Assembly (NCBI RefSeq): GCF_001460635.1
Contig: NZ_LN907858.1
Coordinates: forward strand, 744,001-808,000
From: Helicobacter typhlonius
Lineage (GTDB): Bacteria; Campylobacterota; Campylobacteria; Campylobacterales; Helicobacteraceae
Reading direction: 5' to 3'
Length of the DNA stretch: 64,000 bases
How positions within the stretch are numbered: the stretch's first letter is position 1; each line of letters begins with the position of its first letter. Below the pieces are notes generated by a model. That model did no database searches. It was not told the DNA's origin and was given only the letters and a program-made list of their open reading frames with translations. A program made the translations under genes and the position numbers. Below, one piece after another: positions 1-9,279 of the stretch.

Positions 1-1161
1 TTTTATAAGGTTGGTAGTCGCAACGAGGTAATGGGAAAGAGTGGTATAGCCCATATGCTCGAACATCTTAGCTTTAAATCTACAAAGAAACTTAAAGCTG
101 GGGAGTTTGATGAAATAGTAAAGGGCTTTGGTGGCGTGAATAACGCTTCTACAAGCTTTGATTATACACGTTATTTTATCAAATCAAGTGTAGGGAATCT
201 TGACAAGTCTTTAGAGCTTTTTGCCGAGCTTATGAGTAATCTCTTGCTTAAAAATGATGAGTTTCTCCCGGAGCGCAATGTTGTGGCAGAGGAGCGATTG
301 TGGCGCACTGACAATTCACCTATGGGGTATTTGTATTTTCGCTTTTTTAACACTGCATTCACTTATCACCCCTACCATTGGACGCCCATTGGGTTTATGG
401 AGGATATTCAAAGTTGGCGTATTGAGGACATCACCTCTTTTTATAACACCTACTATCAGCCACAAAATGCGATTGTGCTTGTGAGTGGTGATGTCGAGCC
501 AAATCAGGTTTTTGCTTCCGCAAGTAAGCATTTTGGCACATTGAAAAATAGCACGCCTATCCCAGAGGTAGTAGCAAAAGAACCAAAGCAAGATGGTATA
601 AGACGCGCTATTGTAAAAAAAGATTCACAGCTTGAATATCTTGCTATGGGCTATAAAATCCCTAATTTTTTGAGTAAAGACCAAGTCGCTTTGAGTGCGA
701 TAAGCGAGATTCTAAGTGCGGGTAAATCAAGCATATTTCAAACCGAACTCATCGACAAACAGCAAATTGCGGCGGGTATTTATGCCTACAATATGGAGCT
801 CAAAGATGAGGGCGTGTTTTTGATTATCGCCACGGCAAAGCGGGGTGTGAGAGCAGAAAAAATTGAGGAAGAAATCTACAAAATTTTGGAGAATCTTAAA
901 GCTGGTAAAATTTCTCAAGAGGAGCTTAATAAGGTGAAAATCAATACAAGGGCAAGTTTTGTTTATAGTCTTGAGGGCTCATCATCGGTAGCTGAACTCT
1001 TTGGGAGTTATCTAGTGCGTGGAGACATCTCACCTTTGTTTTCTTATGAGCGAGATATTGACGCTCTTAGTATAGAGCAGATTCAGGAAGTGGCAAAGAA
1101 ATATTTTGTGGAAGATTCGCTAAGTGTTGTGATTTTAAAAGATACCGACAAGGAGAAATAG
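1..1161 (+). CDS. M16 family zinc metallopeptidase (5' end outside window)
   Basis: The reading frame is open from base 1, so the true start lies upstream and about the first 30-40 residues are missing. The inverzincin zinc motif HMLEH is encoded at 52-66, followed by the family pattern in which a further acidic zinc ligand lies some 75 residues on, in the segment [11 protein letters not shown]. The rest fits the N-terminal peptidase domain plus the C-terminal non-catalytic M16 domain of pitrilysin/PqqL-like enzymes. The likely role is degradation of peptides or misfolded envelope proteins; compartment cannot be judged without the N-terminus. dapA starts two bases after the stop, and the protease-dapA-SDR order matches Campylobacter jejuni Cj0805-0807 as I recall it. 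Catalytic class is certain, substrate unknown. Confidence 0.88.
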   Translation, partial: FYKVGSRNEVMGKSGIAHMLEHLSFKSTKKLKAGEFDEIVKGFGGVNNASTSFDYTRYFIKSSVGNLDKSLELFAELMSNLLLKNDEFLPERNVVAEERLWRTDNSPMGYLYFRFFNTAFTYHPYHWTPIGFMEDIQSWRIEDITSFYNTYYQPQNAIVLVSGDVEPNQVFASASKHFGTLKNSTPIPEVVAKEPKQDGIRRAIVKKDSQLEYLAMGYKIPNFLSKDQVALSAISEILSAGKSSIFQTELIDKQQIAAGIYAYNMELKDEGVFLIIATAKRGVRAEKIEEEIYKILENLKAGKISQEELNKVKINTRASFVYSLEGSSSVAELFGSYLVRGDISPLFSYERDIDALSIEQIQEVAKKYFVEDSLSVVILKDTDKEK

Positions 1162-1163
1162 GT

Positions 1164-2045
1164 ATGGTTTTTGGAGCAATGAGTGCGCTTATCACACCTT
1201 TTAAAAACAATAAGGTTGATTTTGAAAGCTATGAGAGGCTAATCAAGCGACAAATCGCTTATGGAATGGACGCGTGTGTGCCTGTAGGAACGAGCGGTGA
1301 ATCTGCCACACTCTCACATAAAGAGCATATGGAATGTATAGAATCTGCAGTGCAAATCTGCAAGGGTAGCGATGTAAAGGTTCTAGCAGGGGCAGGGAGT
1401 AATTCCACTGCAGAGGCAAAAGAACTTGCGCTTTTTGCACAAAAATGTGGAGCACACGCGCTTTTATGTGTTACTCCTTATTATAACAAACCCACGCAAC
1501 AGGGCTTATTTGAGCATTATCAAGCGGTGGCAAATGCTGTAGAAATTCCTGTGATGCTCTACAATGTCCCCTCGCGCACCGGTGTAAGTATAGAAATAGA
1601 TACGATAAAAGCCTTGCATACGCAATGCCCGAATATTTATGCGATAAAAGAAGCCGCGGGGCTTATGGATAGAGTGGTGGCACTTGGCGCAGAGGTGCCG
1701 AGCATAGCCATTTTGAGTGGTGATGATGCAATTAATTTCCCCATTTTAGCCAATAATGGCAAGGGTGTTATTTCTGTAACAGGCAATTTAATGCCCCAAG
1801 AAATTGCCGATTTGACACATTATGCACTGCAGGGTGATATGAGAAAGAGCTATGAGCTTAATACCAAGCTTTATGAGCTTAATAAGATTCTATTCTGTGA
1901 GAGCAATCCCATACCGATTAAGGCGGCGATGTTTTTGGCAGGATTGTTGCAAAACTTAGAATATCGGCTACCACTCGTGCCACCTTCTAAGGAAAATATG
2001 GCTAAAATACAAGCAATTTTAGAACAATATGAGGTGAAGAAATGA
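1164..2045 (+). CDS. dapA: 4-hydroxy-tetrahydrodipicolinate synthase
   Basis: Condenses pyruvate with aspartate semialdehyde in the cytoplasm, the first committed step to meso-diaminopimelate and lysine. The 293-residue length is typical. The substrate loop GTSGES lies at residues 42-47, the catalytic tyrosine is Y133 in LYNVPSRTG, and the Schiff-base lysine is K162 in AIKEAAG. The ATG is two bases after the upstream protease stop, and its last bases overlap the next gene as ATGA (2042-2045). The three genes are therefore probably co-transcribed and translationally coupled. Nothing unusual in the sequence. Confidence 0.97.
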   Translation: MVFGAMSALITPFKNNKVDFESYERLIKRQIAYGMDACVPVGTSGESATLSHKEHMECIESAVQICKGSDVKVLAGAGSNSTAEAKELALFAQKCGAHALLCVTPYYNKPTQQGLFEHYQAVANAVEIPVMLYNVPSRTGVSIEIDTIKALHTQCPNIYAIKEAAGLMDRVVALGAEVPSIAILSGDDAINFPILANNGKGVISVTGNLMPQEIADLTHYALQGDMRKSYELNTKLYELNKILFCESNPIPIKAAMFLAGLLQNLEYRLPLVPPSKENMAKIQAILEQYEVKK

Positions 2046-2845
2046 AAGATGTACAGACTTCTACTACTGATTTTATGAAAGACAAAACGCTTGTAATCAG
2101 CGGTGCTACGAGAGGAATTGGCAAGGCTATTTTGTATAGATTTGCTAAAAATGGTGTGAATGTCGCTTTCACTTACAATAAAAACGAAGAGGAAGCGGCA
2201 AAAATTGCTCAAGATGTGGAAAGCAAATACGGCATAAAGGCGAGATTCTATCCGCTCAATGTCCTCGAGACAGACCAATACATCGAACTTTTTAAGAAAA
2301 TTGACGAGGATTTCTCGCGAGTTGATTTTTTTGTGTCTAATGCTATTATTTATGGCAAAAGCGTGGCAGGTGGTTTTGCACCATTTATGAGGTTAAAGCC
2401 TAGAGGGCTAAACAATATCTACACAGCAACCGTTCTTGCCTTTGTGGTGGGCGCACAGGAAGCCGCGAAGCGTATGAAAGAAGTCGGTGGTGGAGCGATA
2501 GTCTCTCTTAGCTCGACAGGGAATCTTGTGTATATGCCAAATTACGCGGGACACGGCAATTCTAAAAATGCGGTAGAAACAATGGTAAAATACGCTGCCA
2601 CAGAGCTTGGTGGTTGGGGCATAAGAGTAAATGCAGTAAGCGGCGGACCTATCGATACGGACGCGCTTCGAGCATTCCCTGATTACGCGCAGGTCAAGGC
2701 TAAAGTCGAGGAGGAATCTCCCCTTAATCGTATGGGGACACCAGAAGACCTTGCAGGTGCGGTATTTTTCCTCTGTGATGAAACACAGAGTGCGTGGCTC
2801 ACAGGTCAAACGATTGTAATTGATGGTGGCACTACTTTTAAATAA
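2042..2845 (+). CDS. FabL-like enoyl-ACP reductase / SDR-family oxidoreductase
   Basis: A 267-residue Rossmann-fold SDR. The NAD(P)-binding glycine motif GATRGIGKA starts near residue 21. The catalytic pair is Y168 and K175, spaced Y-x6-K as in enoyl-ACP reductases (FabI/FabL) rather than the Y-x3-K of ordinary SDRs. The C-terminal stretch [17 protein letters not shown] and the ending [12 protein letters not shown] closely resemble Bacillus FabL. The likely activity is NADPH-dependent reduction of trans-2-enoyl-ACP in fatty acid synthesis, but substrate is inferred. A ribosome site GAGGTGAAGAA inside the end of dapA supports this ATG; M12 is an alternative start. Helicobacters usually carry FabI elsewhere, so this would be a second or specialised reductase. 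Confidence 0.8.
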   Translation: MKDVQTSTTDFMKDKTLVISGATRGIGKAILYRFAKNGVNVAFTYNKNEEEAAKIAQDVESKYGIKARFYPLNVLETDQYIELFKKIDEDFSRVDFFVSNAIIYGKSVAGGFAPFMRLKPRGLNNIYTATVLAFVVGAQEAAKRMKEVGGGAIVSLSSTGNLVYMPNYAGHGNSKNAVETMVKYAATELGGWGIRVNAVSGGPIDTDALRAFPDYAQVKAKVEEESPLNRMGTPEDLAGAVFFLCDETQSAWLTGQTIVIDGGTTFK

Positions 2846-2883
2846 AACCCTGTTTTTCTTGATATATTTTAAGGTATATTTGT

Positions 2884-4296
2884 ATGTTACATTTTGAAAC
2901 AAAAAAATCTAGTCAGGGTAGTTTTTTAGATTCTATAAAATATGGGATACTTAATGTCCCATATCGAGCATTCTCCTTGCGTGATACGAGTACTTACAAA
3001 CCCACACTTATATGGCTTAGCATATCTTTTGTGTTTGCGTTTATTTGTGTTTTGCCTTTTTATATGCAATGGTTTTTGCAAATTTGTGGTGTCGCAGATA
3101 TACCGCTATTTTTAGCCACCTTGCTTGGTTTATTTAGTATTGCAAGTGTGCTTTTTACCCCTAGAGAGCGTAGATTTAGCGTAGGATTTTTTATCGGTAT
3201 CTTATGGTTTTATTGGATTACCTTGGGAATGCGCTACTTTGATATGAGTGTGCTTATCCCTGTGGTTGTGATATTGATTGGACTATTTGTGGGCTTTGTG
3301 TTTTATATCATTCTTTGGTGTGATTGTTTTATCTTACGCTTTATATTTTTGCTATCCTTAAGCTACCTTACACCTCTTGGATTTGATTGGATTGTCCTTG
3401 AGAGCGTGTTTGCATATAGCTATATGGGGGTAGATAAGCTTAGTTTTGCTTTTATTATTCTTGGCTTGTGGTTTTTTGTAAAATATCAATCGTGGTGGCG
3501 ACTTTTTAGTATCTTATGCCTTGCTATTGCAATCGATTGGCAGAGTTTTGTGAAAGAAACTCCCCAAATACCTTATCAGTTGCAAGTCTATACATCATCG
3601 CAAACTTTTGAATTTAACCAAATACCGCTCAAAATTAAACTTATACAAAGTAATGTATCGCAGGATTTAAAAACGCGCAGTGAAGAGATTGTAGCTATTT
3701 TTGCGGAACATATACAATCTGTACGTAATGCCATAAATGAGGGATATGATGTTGTTGTATTGCCAGAGAGCGCATTTTATGCGCCTTTGCATTGGAATTA
3801 TAATGGATTTGTGCCCTACGATGAGCTTTTGGGTTTAAGTAATGAAATTGTGATTATCGTGGGTGCATTGCGTGATGAGGAGAATACAGAGGGCGACCCC
3901 TCATATTTTAATAGTACTTTTAAATTTGAAAATGGTGTGGTGAGCTTTTATGATAAGGTGCTTTTAGTGCCTTTTGGAGAGTATATCCCCTCGTTTTTTA
4001 CTCCTCTTGCGAATCTGTTTTTTGAGGGGCTCGGGGGCTTTAGCGCAGGAAGTGATTTTGGCTATTTTGATATAAAAGGCGTTAGATTCAAAAATGCTAT
4101 TTGTTATGAGGGCACAAATAAGGGGTTTTACGCAGATAATCCGCAATATGTGATTATGACGAGCAATAACGCGTGGTTTGTGCCTAGTATTGAACCAATC
4201 GTGCAAAAAAATCTTATGAAATATTACGCGAGGCTTCATAAGAGCATTATTTTTCACGCGACAAATCGCTCCCCTGCGGAAGTGATTGGGTATTAG
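2884..4296 (+). CDS. lnt: Apolipoprotein N-acyltransferase
   Basis: Integral inner-membrane enzyme that N-acylates the lipid-modified N-terminal cysteine of lipoproteins, the last maturation step. About 220 N-terminal residues form a run of hydrophobic segments (roughly six to seven TM helices), followed by a nitrilase-fold periplasmic domain. The catalytic triad is visible as E295 (LPESAFYAP), K358 (YDKVLLVPFGEY) and C407 (AICYEGTN). The protein ends soon after TNRSPAEVIG, so it lacks the C-terminal extension and last TM seen in E. coli Lnt; the shorter form appears usual in this lineage. An AT-rich hairpin follows at 4297-4322. Several lipoproteins in this window (9586, 55214, 55913) would be substrates. 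Confidence 0.92.
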   Translation: MLHFETKKSSQGSFLDSIKYGILNVPYRAFSLRDTSTYKPTLIWLSISFVFAFICVLPFYMQWFLQICGVADIPLFLATLLGLFSIASVLFTPRERRFSVGFFIGILWFYWITLGMRYFDMSVLIPVVVILIGLFVGFVFYIILWCDCFILRFIFLLSLSYLTPLGFDWIVLESVFAYSYMGVDKLSFAFIILGLWFFVKYQSWWRLFSILCLAIAIDWQSFVKETPQIPYQLQVYTSSQTFEFNQIPLKIKLIQSNVSQDLKTRSEEIVAIFAEHIQSVRNAINEGYDVVVLPESAFYAPLHWNYNGFVPYDELLGLSNEIVIIVGALRDEENTEGDPSYFNSTFKFENGVVSFYDKVLLVPFGEYIPSFFTPLANLFFEGLGGFSAGSDFGYFDIKGVRFKNAICYEGTNKGFYADNPQYVIMTSNNAWFVPSIEPIVQKNLMKYYARLHKSIIFHATNRSPAEVIGY

Positions 4297-4322
4297 AATC
4301 TAGGGTTTGCAAACTTTAGATT
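4297..4322 (+). terminator. Inverted repeat after lnt
   Basis: AATCTAGGGTTTG directly abuts its near-complement CAAACTTTAGATT, giving 13 paired positions with two G-U pairs and almost no loop, starting just after the lnt stop. It probably ends lnt transcription, although no strong T-run follows. Confidence 0.45.
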
Positions 4323-4626
4323 TAAAATTGAGTAGATGTTTTGCTTGGTAAGTTTTAAGAATTTTTAGCCTATTTTTTATAATATGGAGAAGCTTAAAAG
4401 TTAGCTTAGGCATTTGTCTCTCGCTCCTCCTCTTTTTTATGTATCATTTGTGGATATCATTTACCCTGTAATGCTTTAAAAATGTGCTAAAGTATTCTTT
4501 CAAAGGGAATGGGGAGGGGATAAACATTTTTTTACAAAAAACTTCTATGGAGTAAAGAAACATATAAAACTTTTTTGTAGTATAGATTCTAAAATTTGTA
4601 AAAACAGAATCTTGAGGTTTGTAAAA
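4323..4626. other. Intergenic region between convergent lnt and the TPR gene
   Basis: No gene-like ORF was seen. On the + strand there is a TATAAT box at 4378-4383 and, downstream, a CU-rich stretch ending in T6 (4416-4438), a weak candidate for a short transcript. A G-rich motif at 4502-4533 resembles one at 7370-7401. Confidence 0.4.
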
Positions 4627-6279
4627 TTAGCCCAAAAATCCTTTTACATACGCACTCACATTATGTGCGACATCACCCCACTCACCCATTTTACTCTGCG
4701 TGATACATACTGCGGATTCATACCACGGCGTAGAAATACCATTCCCCCAACGCCAATCATAGCCCTTATGCAATAGCACAAGCGTATGCTTTCCCATACT
4801 CGCGCTCAAGTGCGCCACAGCACTATCAATGCTAATCACCATATCCATATCCTTGATGATATCATAAGTTTCTGCAAAGTCATTCATTGTTTTTTGCACA
4901 ATCGCATACTCGCTTATTTCCTTACACTGCGCCTTATTGAGCGAATAAATCTCTAAGTGCTGAGCGATAGATTCATCACTCAAGGCTTCCATTAGCAGTT
5001 TGAGAGGCATACTTTTGCTACTTGCCTCGCTAAATTGTGAATCTGTGCTAAAGCAAATGCCTATTTTTATCGTGTGTTGCAGCCCTTTGTTTAATTCTGT
5101 GGTGCGAGATTGTGTATTTTGTAGTAAAAATGGAGTTATATGTAAATCCTCCACACTTCGCACACCAAGTGCGAGAGGCAGGGAGAGGAGCGAGATTGCT
5201 ACATCGTAATCCCCCACTTCGTCCCTGTGTGCCACACACTCGATTCCAAATTTTGAAAAAAGCGGCACAAGCGTTTCTTGCACGATTACACGCACTTTTT
5301 TTGTGCATTGTATGAGAAGTGGCAAAAACCGCGCAAACATAATGCTATCACCAAAGCCTTGCTCGTGATAGACAAGCACAGATTTATCTGCAAAATCTGC
5401 TTTCTCGCCATTATATTCCCAAAACGATGTAATACCCTCTGGTAGCATATTTGGAAGCTTTTTGCGCTCCTCATAGATTCTAAATCCCTCTTCAAAATGC
5501 AGATTCTTAAGTAAAAAATGCGCGTAATTCGTGCGATAATGCACATTTGCGGGGTTGAGTGCGCTCGCTTGTAGATAGAGCATAAGTGCGTGTTGTGCGT
5601 TTGTATTGGCGTAATTAAGCGCATTTGCGTAGTTAAACAAGAAATCACCCTCGTCTTTGTAATACTCATAAATCGCGCTATACACCTGCACCGCTTCATT
5701 AAACAGCCCTATGTGTATGTAGGTATTTGCGAGATTCACACCTGCATCAAGGTAGCCCTTACCGAGTGCGTGGAGGTATAGCTCTATGGCTTCACCAAAA
5801 TGTTTGAGGCTTACTTGCGCGTTTGCGAGATTAAACATCGCACCCAAATCATTTGGGTCAAGCTTAATAGCGATTGTGTAGTGATAAATGGACTTTTCTG
5901 AATCCTCTAAATCCGCATAGGCTTTAGCAAGATTAAAATGCAAATTTGGATTAGAGACATTTCCCGCATTGAGTAACCACTCAAGTTTTTCAACACATTG
6001 TGTAGGGTTGCCACTGCGGCGGTAAGCCTCCGCAAGATTGATTTGATAGTCTAAATCCCTTTGATTGCACTTCGCAGCTTGAGTAAAATACTCAATTGCC
6101 CTTTTATATATTTTAAGCTCTAGCATAACAATCCCAGCTAGATTCCATATATCCGCGCGCGTGTAGTCGATAGCTAAGATTTGGATACAAATATCCACAC
6201 ATTGATGATATTGTTTTTGTTGATAAAGCTTATACGCCATTTCTACGGCGGTAGCAATATCAATTTTTTTTTGAGACAT
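4627..6279 (-). CDS. TPR-repeat protein with C-terminal GT9-like domain
   Basis: A 550-residue protein without a signal peptide. Residues of about 10-275 are a chain of roughly seven to eight tetratricopeptide repeats (phrases such as NLAGIVMLELKIYKRAIEYF and NLANAQVSLKHFGEAIELYL). From about residue 295 a different domain begins with VLVYHEQGFGDSIMFARFLP and includes DMVISIDSAVAHLSASMGK near the end. That pattern resembles glycosyltransferase family 9 (ADP-heptose transferase-like) folds fused to TPRs in other proteobacteria. Protein or carbohydrate glycosylation is possible but unproven; catalytic residues were not assigned. A ribosome site AAAGGG precedes the ATG. The upstream outer-membrane gene ends in a strong terminator, so this gene probably has its own promoter. 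Confidence 0.72.
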   Translation of the reverse strand: MSQKKIDIATAVEMAYKLYQQKQYHQCVDICIQILAIDYTRADIWNLAGIVMLELKIYKRAIEYFTQAAKCNQRDLDYQINLAEAYRRSGNPTQCVEKLEWLLNAGNVSNPNLHFNLAKAYADLEDSEKSIYHYTIAIKLDPNDLGAMFNLANAQVSLKHFGEAIELYLHALGKGYLDAGVNLANTYIHIGLFNEAVQVYSAIYEYYKDEGDFLFNYANALNYANTNAQHALMLYLQASALNPANVHYRTNYAHFLLKNLHFEEGFRIYEERKKLPNMLPEGITSFWEYNGEKADFADKSVLVYHEQGFGDSIMFARFLPLLIQCTKKVRVIVQETLVPLFSKFGIECVAHRDEVGDYDVAISLLSLPLALGVRSVEDLHITPFLLQNTQSRTTELNKGLQHTIKIGICFSTDSQFSEASSKSMPLKLLMEALSDESIAQHLEIYSLNKAQCKEISEYAIVQKTMNDFAETYDIIKDMDMVISIDSAVAHLSASMGKHTLVLLHKGYDWRWGNGISTPWYESAVCITQSKMGEWGDVAHNVSAYVKGFLG

Positions 6280-6310
6280 AAAAACCCTTTACCTTTTCAA
6301 AGGGCGAAGC

Positions 6311-6353
6311 AAAAAAAATGCCACTCTCCCCACACACGTTGTGCGGGAGGTGG
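6311..6353 (-). terminator. Rho-independent terminator of the 6372-7151 gene
   Basis: A hairpin at 6321-6353 (arms CCAC, CTCCC and CAC pairing with GTG, GGGAG and GTGG) is followed, in the minus-strand sense, by a run of eight T at 6318-6311. It lies just after the minus-strand outer-membrane gene and before the TPR gene. Confidence 0.8.
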
Positions 6354-6371
6354 AAGAGAAAGGGGAGAAAG

Positions 6372-7151
6372 CTAGAATACAACACCAAAGATGACAGAGA
6401 ATCTTTGATAATTGTTTTTGAAGTCTTTGGTGCGAACTGCAGTAGTGGGAATTACTGCACCGGGGTCGCGGTCAGAGTTTGTAAGCTCACCCATTATGTA
6501 GCGCAAACCTACGCTAAACACATTTTGAAACTTAAAACCAGCACCTACACCATAGACTAAGCCGTGGTATGTGTTGCTAAGTGAAGTATCGTTTTGTGTA
6601 TCGCTTACAAAGAAATTATCTGTAATGCTATGATATGAGTACCCCACCATACCTTGAATGTAGAACGAATTCATTTGCACACCTACAATCACAGGCACTT
6701 GCGCACCCCAGCCATTGAATCCTAAGTCTGTCATAACTTGTCTGCCGCCGGGCAAAGGCAAATTAGTATCAGCATAAAAGGCGTTTGACTCGCCGACTGA
6801 TTTAAGATAGATAGGCACCGTTATTTCTGTCCCTAAATAAGGGCGTATGCCACTTGCAGCCTTGATAGAAGCTATATAGATAGAATAGCCAAGGTCGGCA
6901 GAATGTAGATTCAAATCGCCTAATTTGCTGTATGAATATCCCAAGTGTCCCTCATTGAAAAGATACCAACGTGCGACATTTCCAGCTTTGTTAGAACCAT
7001 TAAGGATTGAGCCACTTGCAAAATTACCCAAAAGCTTCTTTTGTGTATTTTGCAGTGAGTTTTTGTTTGTAGTGGTGGGTTTAGCTGGTGCGCCAAAAGC
7101 CATACCACCAGCTATTGCCAACATCAAAAACACTCTTTTTAAAGAAATCAT
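6372..7151 (-). CDS. Helicobacter-type outer-membrane beta-barrel protein
   Basis: A 259-residue secreted protein with signal peptide MISLKRVFLMLAIAGGMAFG, cleaved near AFG-AP. The mature part has many short alternating strands rich in Gly, Tyr and Ser (GYSIYIASIK, MVGYSYHSITDNFF), with the last strands RFSVIFGVVF ending in phenylalanine, the usual beta-barrel signature. It resembles the small outer-membrane proteins of enterohepatic helicobacters; function is unknown, possibly adhesion or a small pore. A ribosome site AAAGGAG lies before the ATG. A palindrome (7177-7193) sits over the probable -10 region, suggesting repressor control. Confidence 0.75.
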   Translation of the reverse strand: MISLKRVFLMLAIAGGMAFGAPAKPTTTNKNSLQNTQKKLLGNFASGSILNGSNKAGNVARWYLFNEGHLGYSYSKLGDLNLHSADLGYSIYIASIKAASGIRPYLGTEITVPIYLKSVGESNAFYADTNLPLPGGRQVMTDLGFNGWGAQVPVIVGVQMNSFYIQGMVGYSYHSITDNFFVSDTQNDTSLSNTYHGLVYGVGAGFKFQNVFSVGLRYIMGELTNSDRDPGAVIPTTAVRTKDFKNNYQRFSVIFGVVF

Positions 7152-7176
7152 AATCCAACTCCTTTTTGCAAAATAA

Positions 7177-7193
7177 ATGGTATATCATACCAT
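7177..7193 (-). promoter_or_regulatory. Palindrome over putative promoter of the 259-aa outer-membrane protein gene
   Basis: ATGGTAT-ATC-ATACCAT forms a 7-bp-arm palindrome 26-42 bases before the start codon. In the minus-strand sense it contains TATGAT, a reasonable -10 hexamer. A dimeric regulator binding here would block the promoter; no regulator is identified. Confidence 0.4.
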
Positions 7194-7345
7194 AAGTAAG
7201 GTAATATCGGCTTTTGGGGCATTGTTTAAAATGATTTAGGCTTTGGGGTGGAGAATTTAAGCATAAAATATGTGTCGAGTCACGCAATCTAAGAAGTGCA
7301 AGTTTTACTTTATTTGACAAAAGCCTTAAATCGTGTGGATTTTAT

Positions 7346-7369
7346 CCTCTTAAGAAAGGGATTAAGAGG
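7346..7369 (-). terminator. Hairpin downstream of the TraF-like outer-membrane gene
   Basis: CCTCTTAA and TTAAGAGG pair perfectly around an 8-base loop, about 155 bases after the minus-strand stop at 7525. No long T-run follows on the minus strand, so terminator function is only probable. Confidence 0.4.
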
Positions 7370-7524
7370 AATGGGGAGGTATAAACACTTTTATTTTTTT
7401 GCGCGAAAAAAAGAAATAAGTTTTTAAGATTCTAAAGCGTTTATAGGTTTGCTTGAGATGAAGGATTTTTAAGTTTCTAAATTTCTCAGTTTTTAAACCA
7501 TCATTACCAAAAGCTAACTTATCT

Positions 7525-9279
7525 CTAAAAGCTAAACTGCCCGCCTACACGCGCACTCATATAGTTTGATACATTCACGCCATAAAGATTAATGTTTTGT
7601 CCTAGTCCATATTGAAGTGCTATATCTAAGAATCCAAGGAGATTTACACCACCAGTAAGTATTGTGCCCTCACCACTATTTGAGCGTAAATCTCGCATAG
7701 CTCCTAATCTAAAGTCTATCGTCTTGAAATTTGCCATTATTCCTCCGCCGATATATTGGCTTTTGGGGCTTGAGAGAGAGAGAGTGTCATTAGGCGCAAG
7801 GTCCGCATCAAAGGCAAAGGTAAGAAAATCCATCATATTATAACTTATCCCTGCGCGCACTTGGCGATTAAGCGTAATATCTGCGAGATTATTTGTGCGT
7901 TTAATAACAGGTGCATTGAGATTTTTTACAACAAGCCCTACATTAAAATTTTTCATCATTCTTGGCGTATAGAGAAAACCTAAGTCAAAAGCAAAAGTTT
8001 GTGCCATATCTGTATCATCTTTATTGAAAGATACATCAGGGAAGCTCCCCACGCTGAATTTAAGATTCTGTCCATAACCTATGGTTTGCATAAATTTTAC
8101 CGCTACACCGACATTTACATCGCCTAGAGGTGTAAAAAGCGTATGTCCATAGCCTACGGGAATTTCTATAAGAGCTAGGGCATTTGCATAAAGTGTATGC
8201 TGTGCTTGGTCATACATAACTGAACCTTGTAAGTCATTTTTATTTGGGTCGTGTGTTAGGGAGACACTATCCCCATTCGCACTTGCAGTATAGTATTTGC
8301 CACCTAGGTTAAAAATAAGCTGATTGTTATTTGGATCAAGTGCGACAGAGGCGTTAGAAAATGCAGAGGCAAAAAGCCCTATGCCTACGGCTCCGCGTCC
8401 TGTATCTACCTCTTGTATATCGATACTCCCTACAATATCACTCTCTATACGTCTTTGCTTTTTATCTCCAGCAAACTGAAAGACAAAACCATTTTGTGTA
8501 TTAAGCACGACATCATTGCTTTTCATTGCTCTATCAATAACACCAAAATCATTTAAAAGCTTATCTATAACAGAATCTGCACCTTTTTTAATCGTGAGAG
8601 AACCAGCATTTTCTAAAATTTTATCAGCAATATCTGCTGTGCTGCCTGCTTGGTCAAGTCCATTTAACACATCACCTAGATTACTAGCATCAATACCAGA
8701 GATAATATCTCCTATCAAAGGGCTACCACCTTTATTTGCTGCATCGGTGAGTCTGTCTTTGAGTTTATTTGCTAAGCTTAGATTGCCACTAATAGTTTGC
8801 GCACAAGTAGTGAAAGAGTTGCAAGCGGTAGTTGTAGGGTCAAGCTCTTGAAGGAGATTTGATAAATCGGTTGATGTAATTGTCCCGGGAGTTTGAGGAT
8901 TAGGAATTAACGCATTGAGTGCTCCACCGAGTGCACCATCAATGGTTGTGTTGCCAATTGTTACGCTTTTGCCAGTGCCGCTTAAAAGTTGGTTATTAAG
9001 CGTATTTGGGAGGTCGTTAAGATTATCCACATCAATTGCTGCCATTTGAAGGAGATTTTGCTCTTTGAATTGCAAGCCAAAACTATACCCAGCCTTTGTG
9101 CGCCTGTCGGCTCCTAAAAGTGCGGGATTATAATATAAACCCCACGCAGAATCTTTAAGTGCTACCCCAGCTCCGCCCATACCAGCAGATACTTGCCCCA
9201 TTGAGCCAAATTCTAAGCTAAAGCTGTAGCTCACAAATAAGACCACATACCCTAGTGGAAGTGTGAAATGTTTTAGCAT
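7525..9279 (-). CDS. Outer-membrane beta-barrel protein, TraF-like (PF13729 type)
   Basis: 584 residues with a signal peptide ending near FSLEFG. Right after it comes GSMGQVSAGMGGAGVALKDS and then WGLYYNPALLG, the N-terminal signature shared by FadL/OmpP1-like barrels and the conjugal-transfer TraF_2 (PF13729) family. Residues of about 85-260 are a low-complexity, helix-prone insert (many Asn, Leu, Asp, Thr). The C-terminal half is barrel-like and ends SARVGGQFSF. The TraF name is historical; nothing around it suggests conjugation. A role in uptake of hydrophobic compounds is possible by fold similarity. Ribosome site GAGGAATATAT precedes the ATG. It diverges from the Sel1 lipoprotein gene across a region with a large perfect inverted repeat. 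Confidence 0.72.
   Translation of the reverse strand: MLKHFTLPLGYVVLFVSYSFSLEFGSMGQVSAGMGGAGVALKDSAWGLYYNPALLGADRRTKAGYSFGLQFKEQNLLQMAAIDVDNLNDLPNTLNNQLLSGTGKSVTIGNTTIDGALGGALNALIPNPQTPGTITSTDLSNLLQELDPTTTACNSFTTCAQTISGNLSLANKLKDRLTDAANKGGSPLIGDIISGIDASNLGDVLNGLDQAGSTADIADKILENAGSLTIKKGADSVIDKLLNDFGVIDRAMKSNDVVLNTQNGFVFQFAGDKKQRRIESDIVGSIDIQEVDTGRGAVGIGLFASAFSNASVALDPNNNQLIFNLGGKYYTASANGDSVSLTHDPNKNDLQGSVMYDQAQHTLYANALALIEIPVGYGHTLFTPLGDVNVGVAVKFMQTIGYGQNLKFSVGSFPDVSFNKDDTDMAQTFAFDLGFLYTPRMMKNFNVGLVVKNLNAPVIKRTNNLADITLNRQVRAGISYNMMDFLTFAFDADLAPNDTLSLSSPKSQYIGGGIMANFKTIDFRLGAMRDLRSNSGEGTILTGGVNLLGFLDIALQYGLGQNINLYGVNVSNYMSARVGGQFSF

Larger units (their letters stand above)
7152..7524. other. 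Intergenic region between two minus-strand outer-membrane genes
   Basis: Holds the promoter/palindrome of the 6372 gene, a hairpin at 7346-7369 and a G-rich motif plus T-run at 7370-7401 also seen near 4502. No ORF here looks like a gene. Confidence 0.45.

Noticed and set aside
5000-5699. Several ORFs of 60-137 codons on both strands inside the TPR gene
   Set aside because: Shadows of the real gene with unnatural composition and no ribosome sites.
7525-9279. Evidence for conjugation from the TraF-like name
   Set aside because: No tra, mob or relaxase genes nearby; the similarity is to a barrel domain family named historically.
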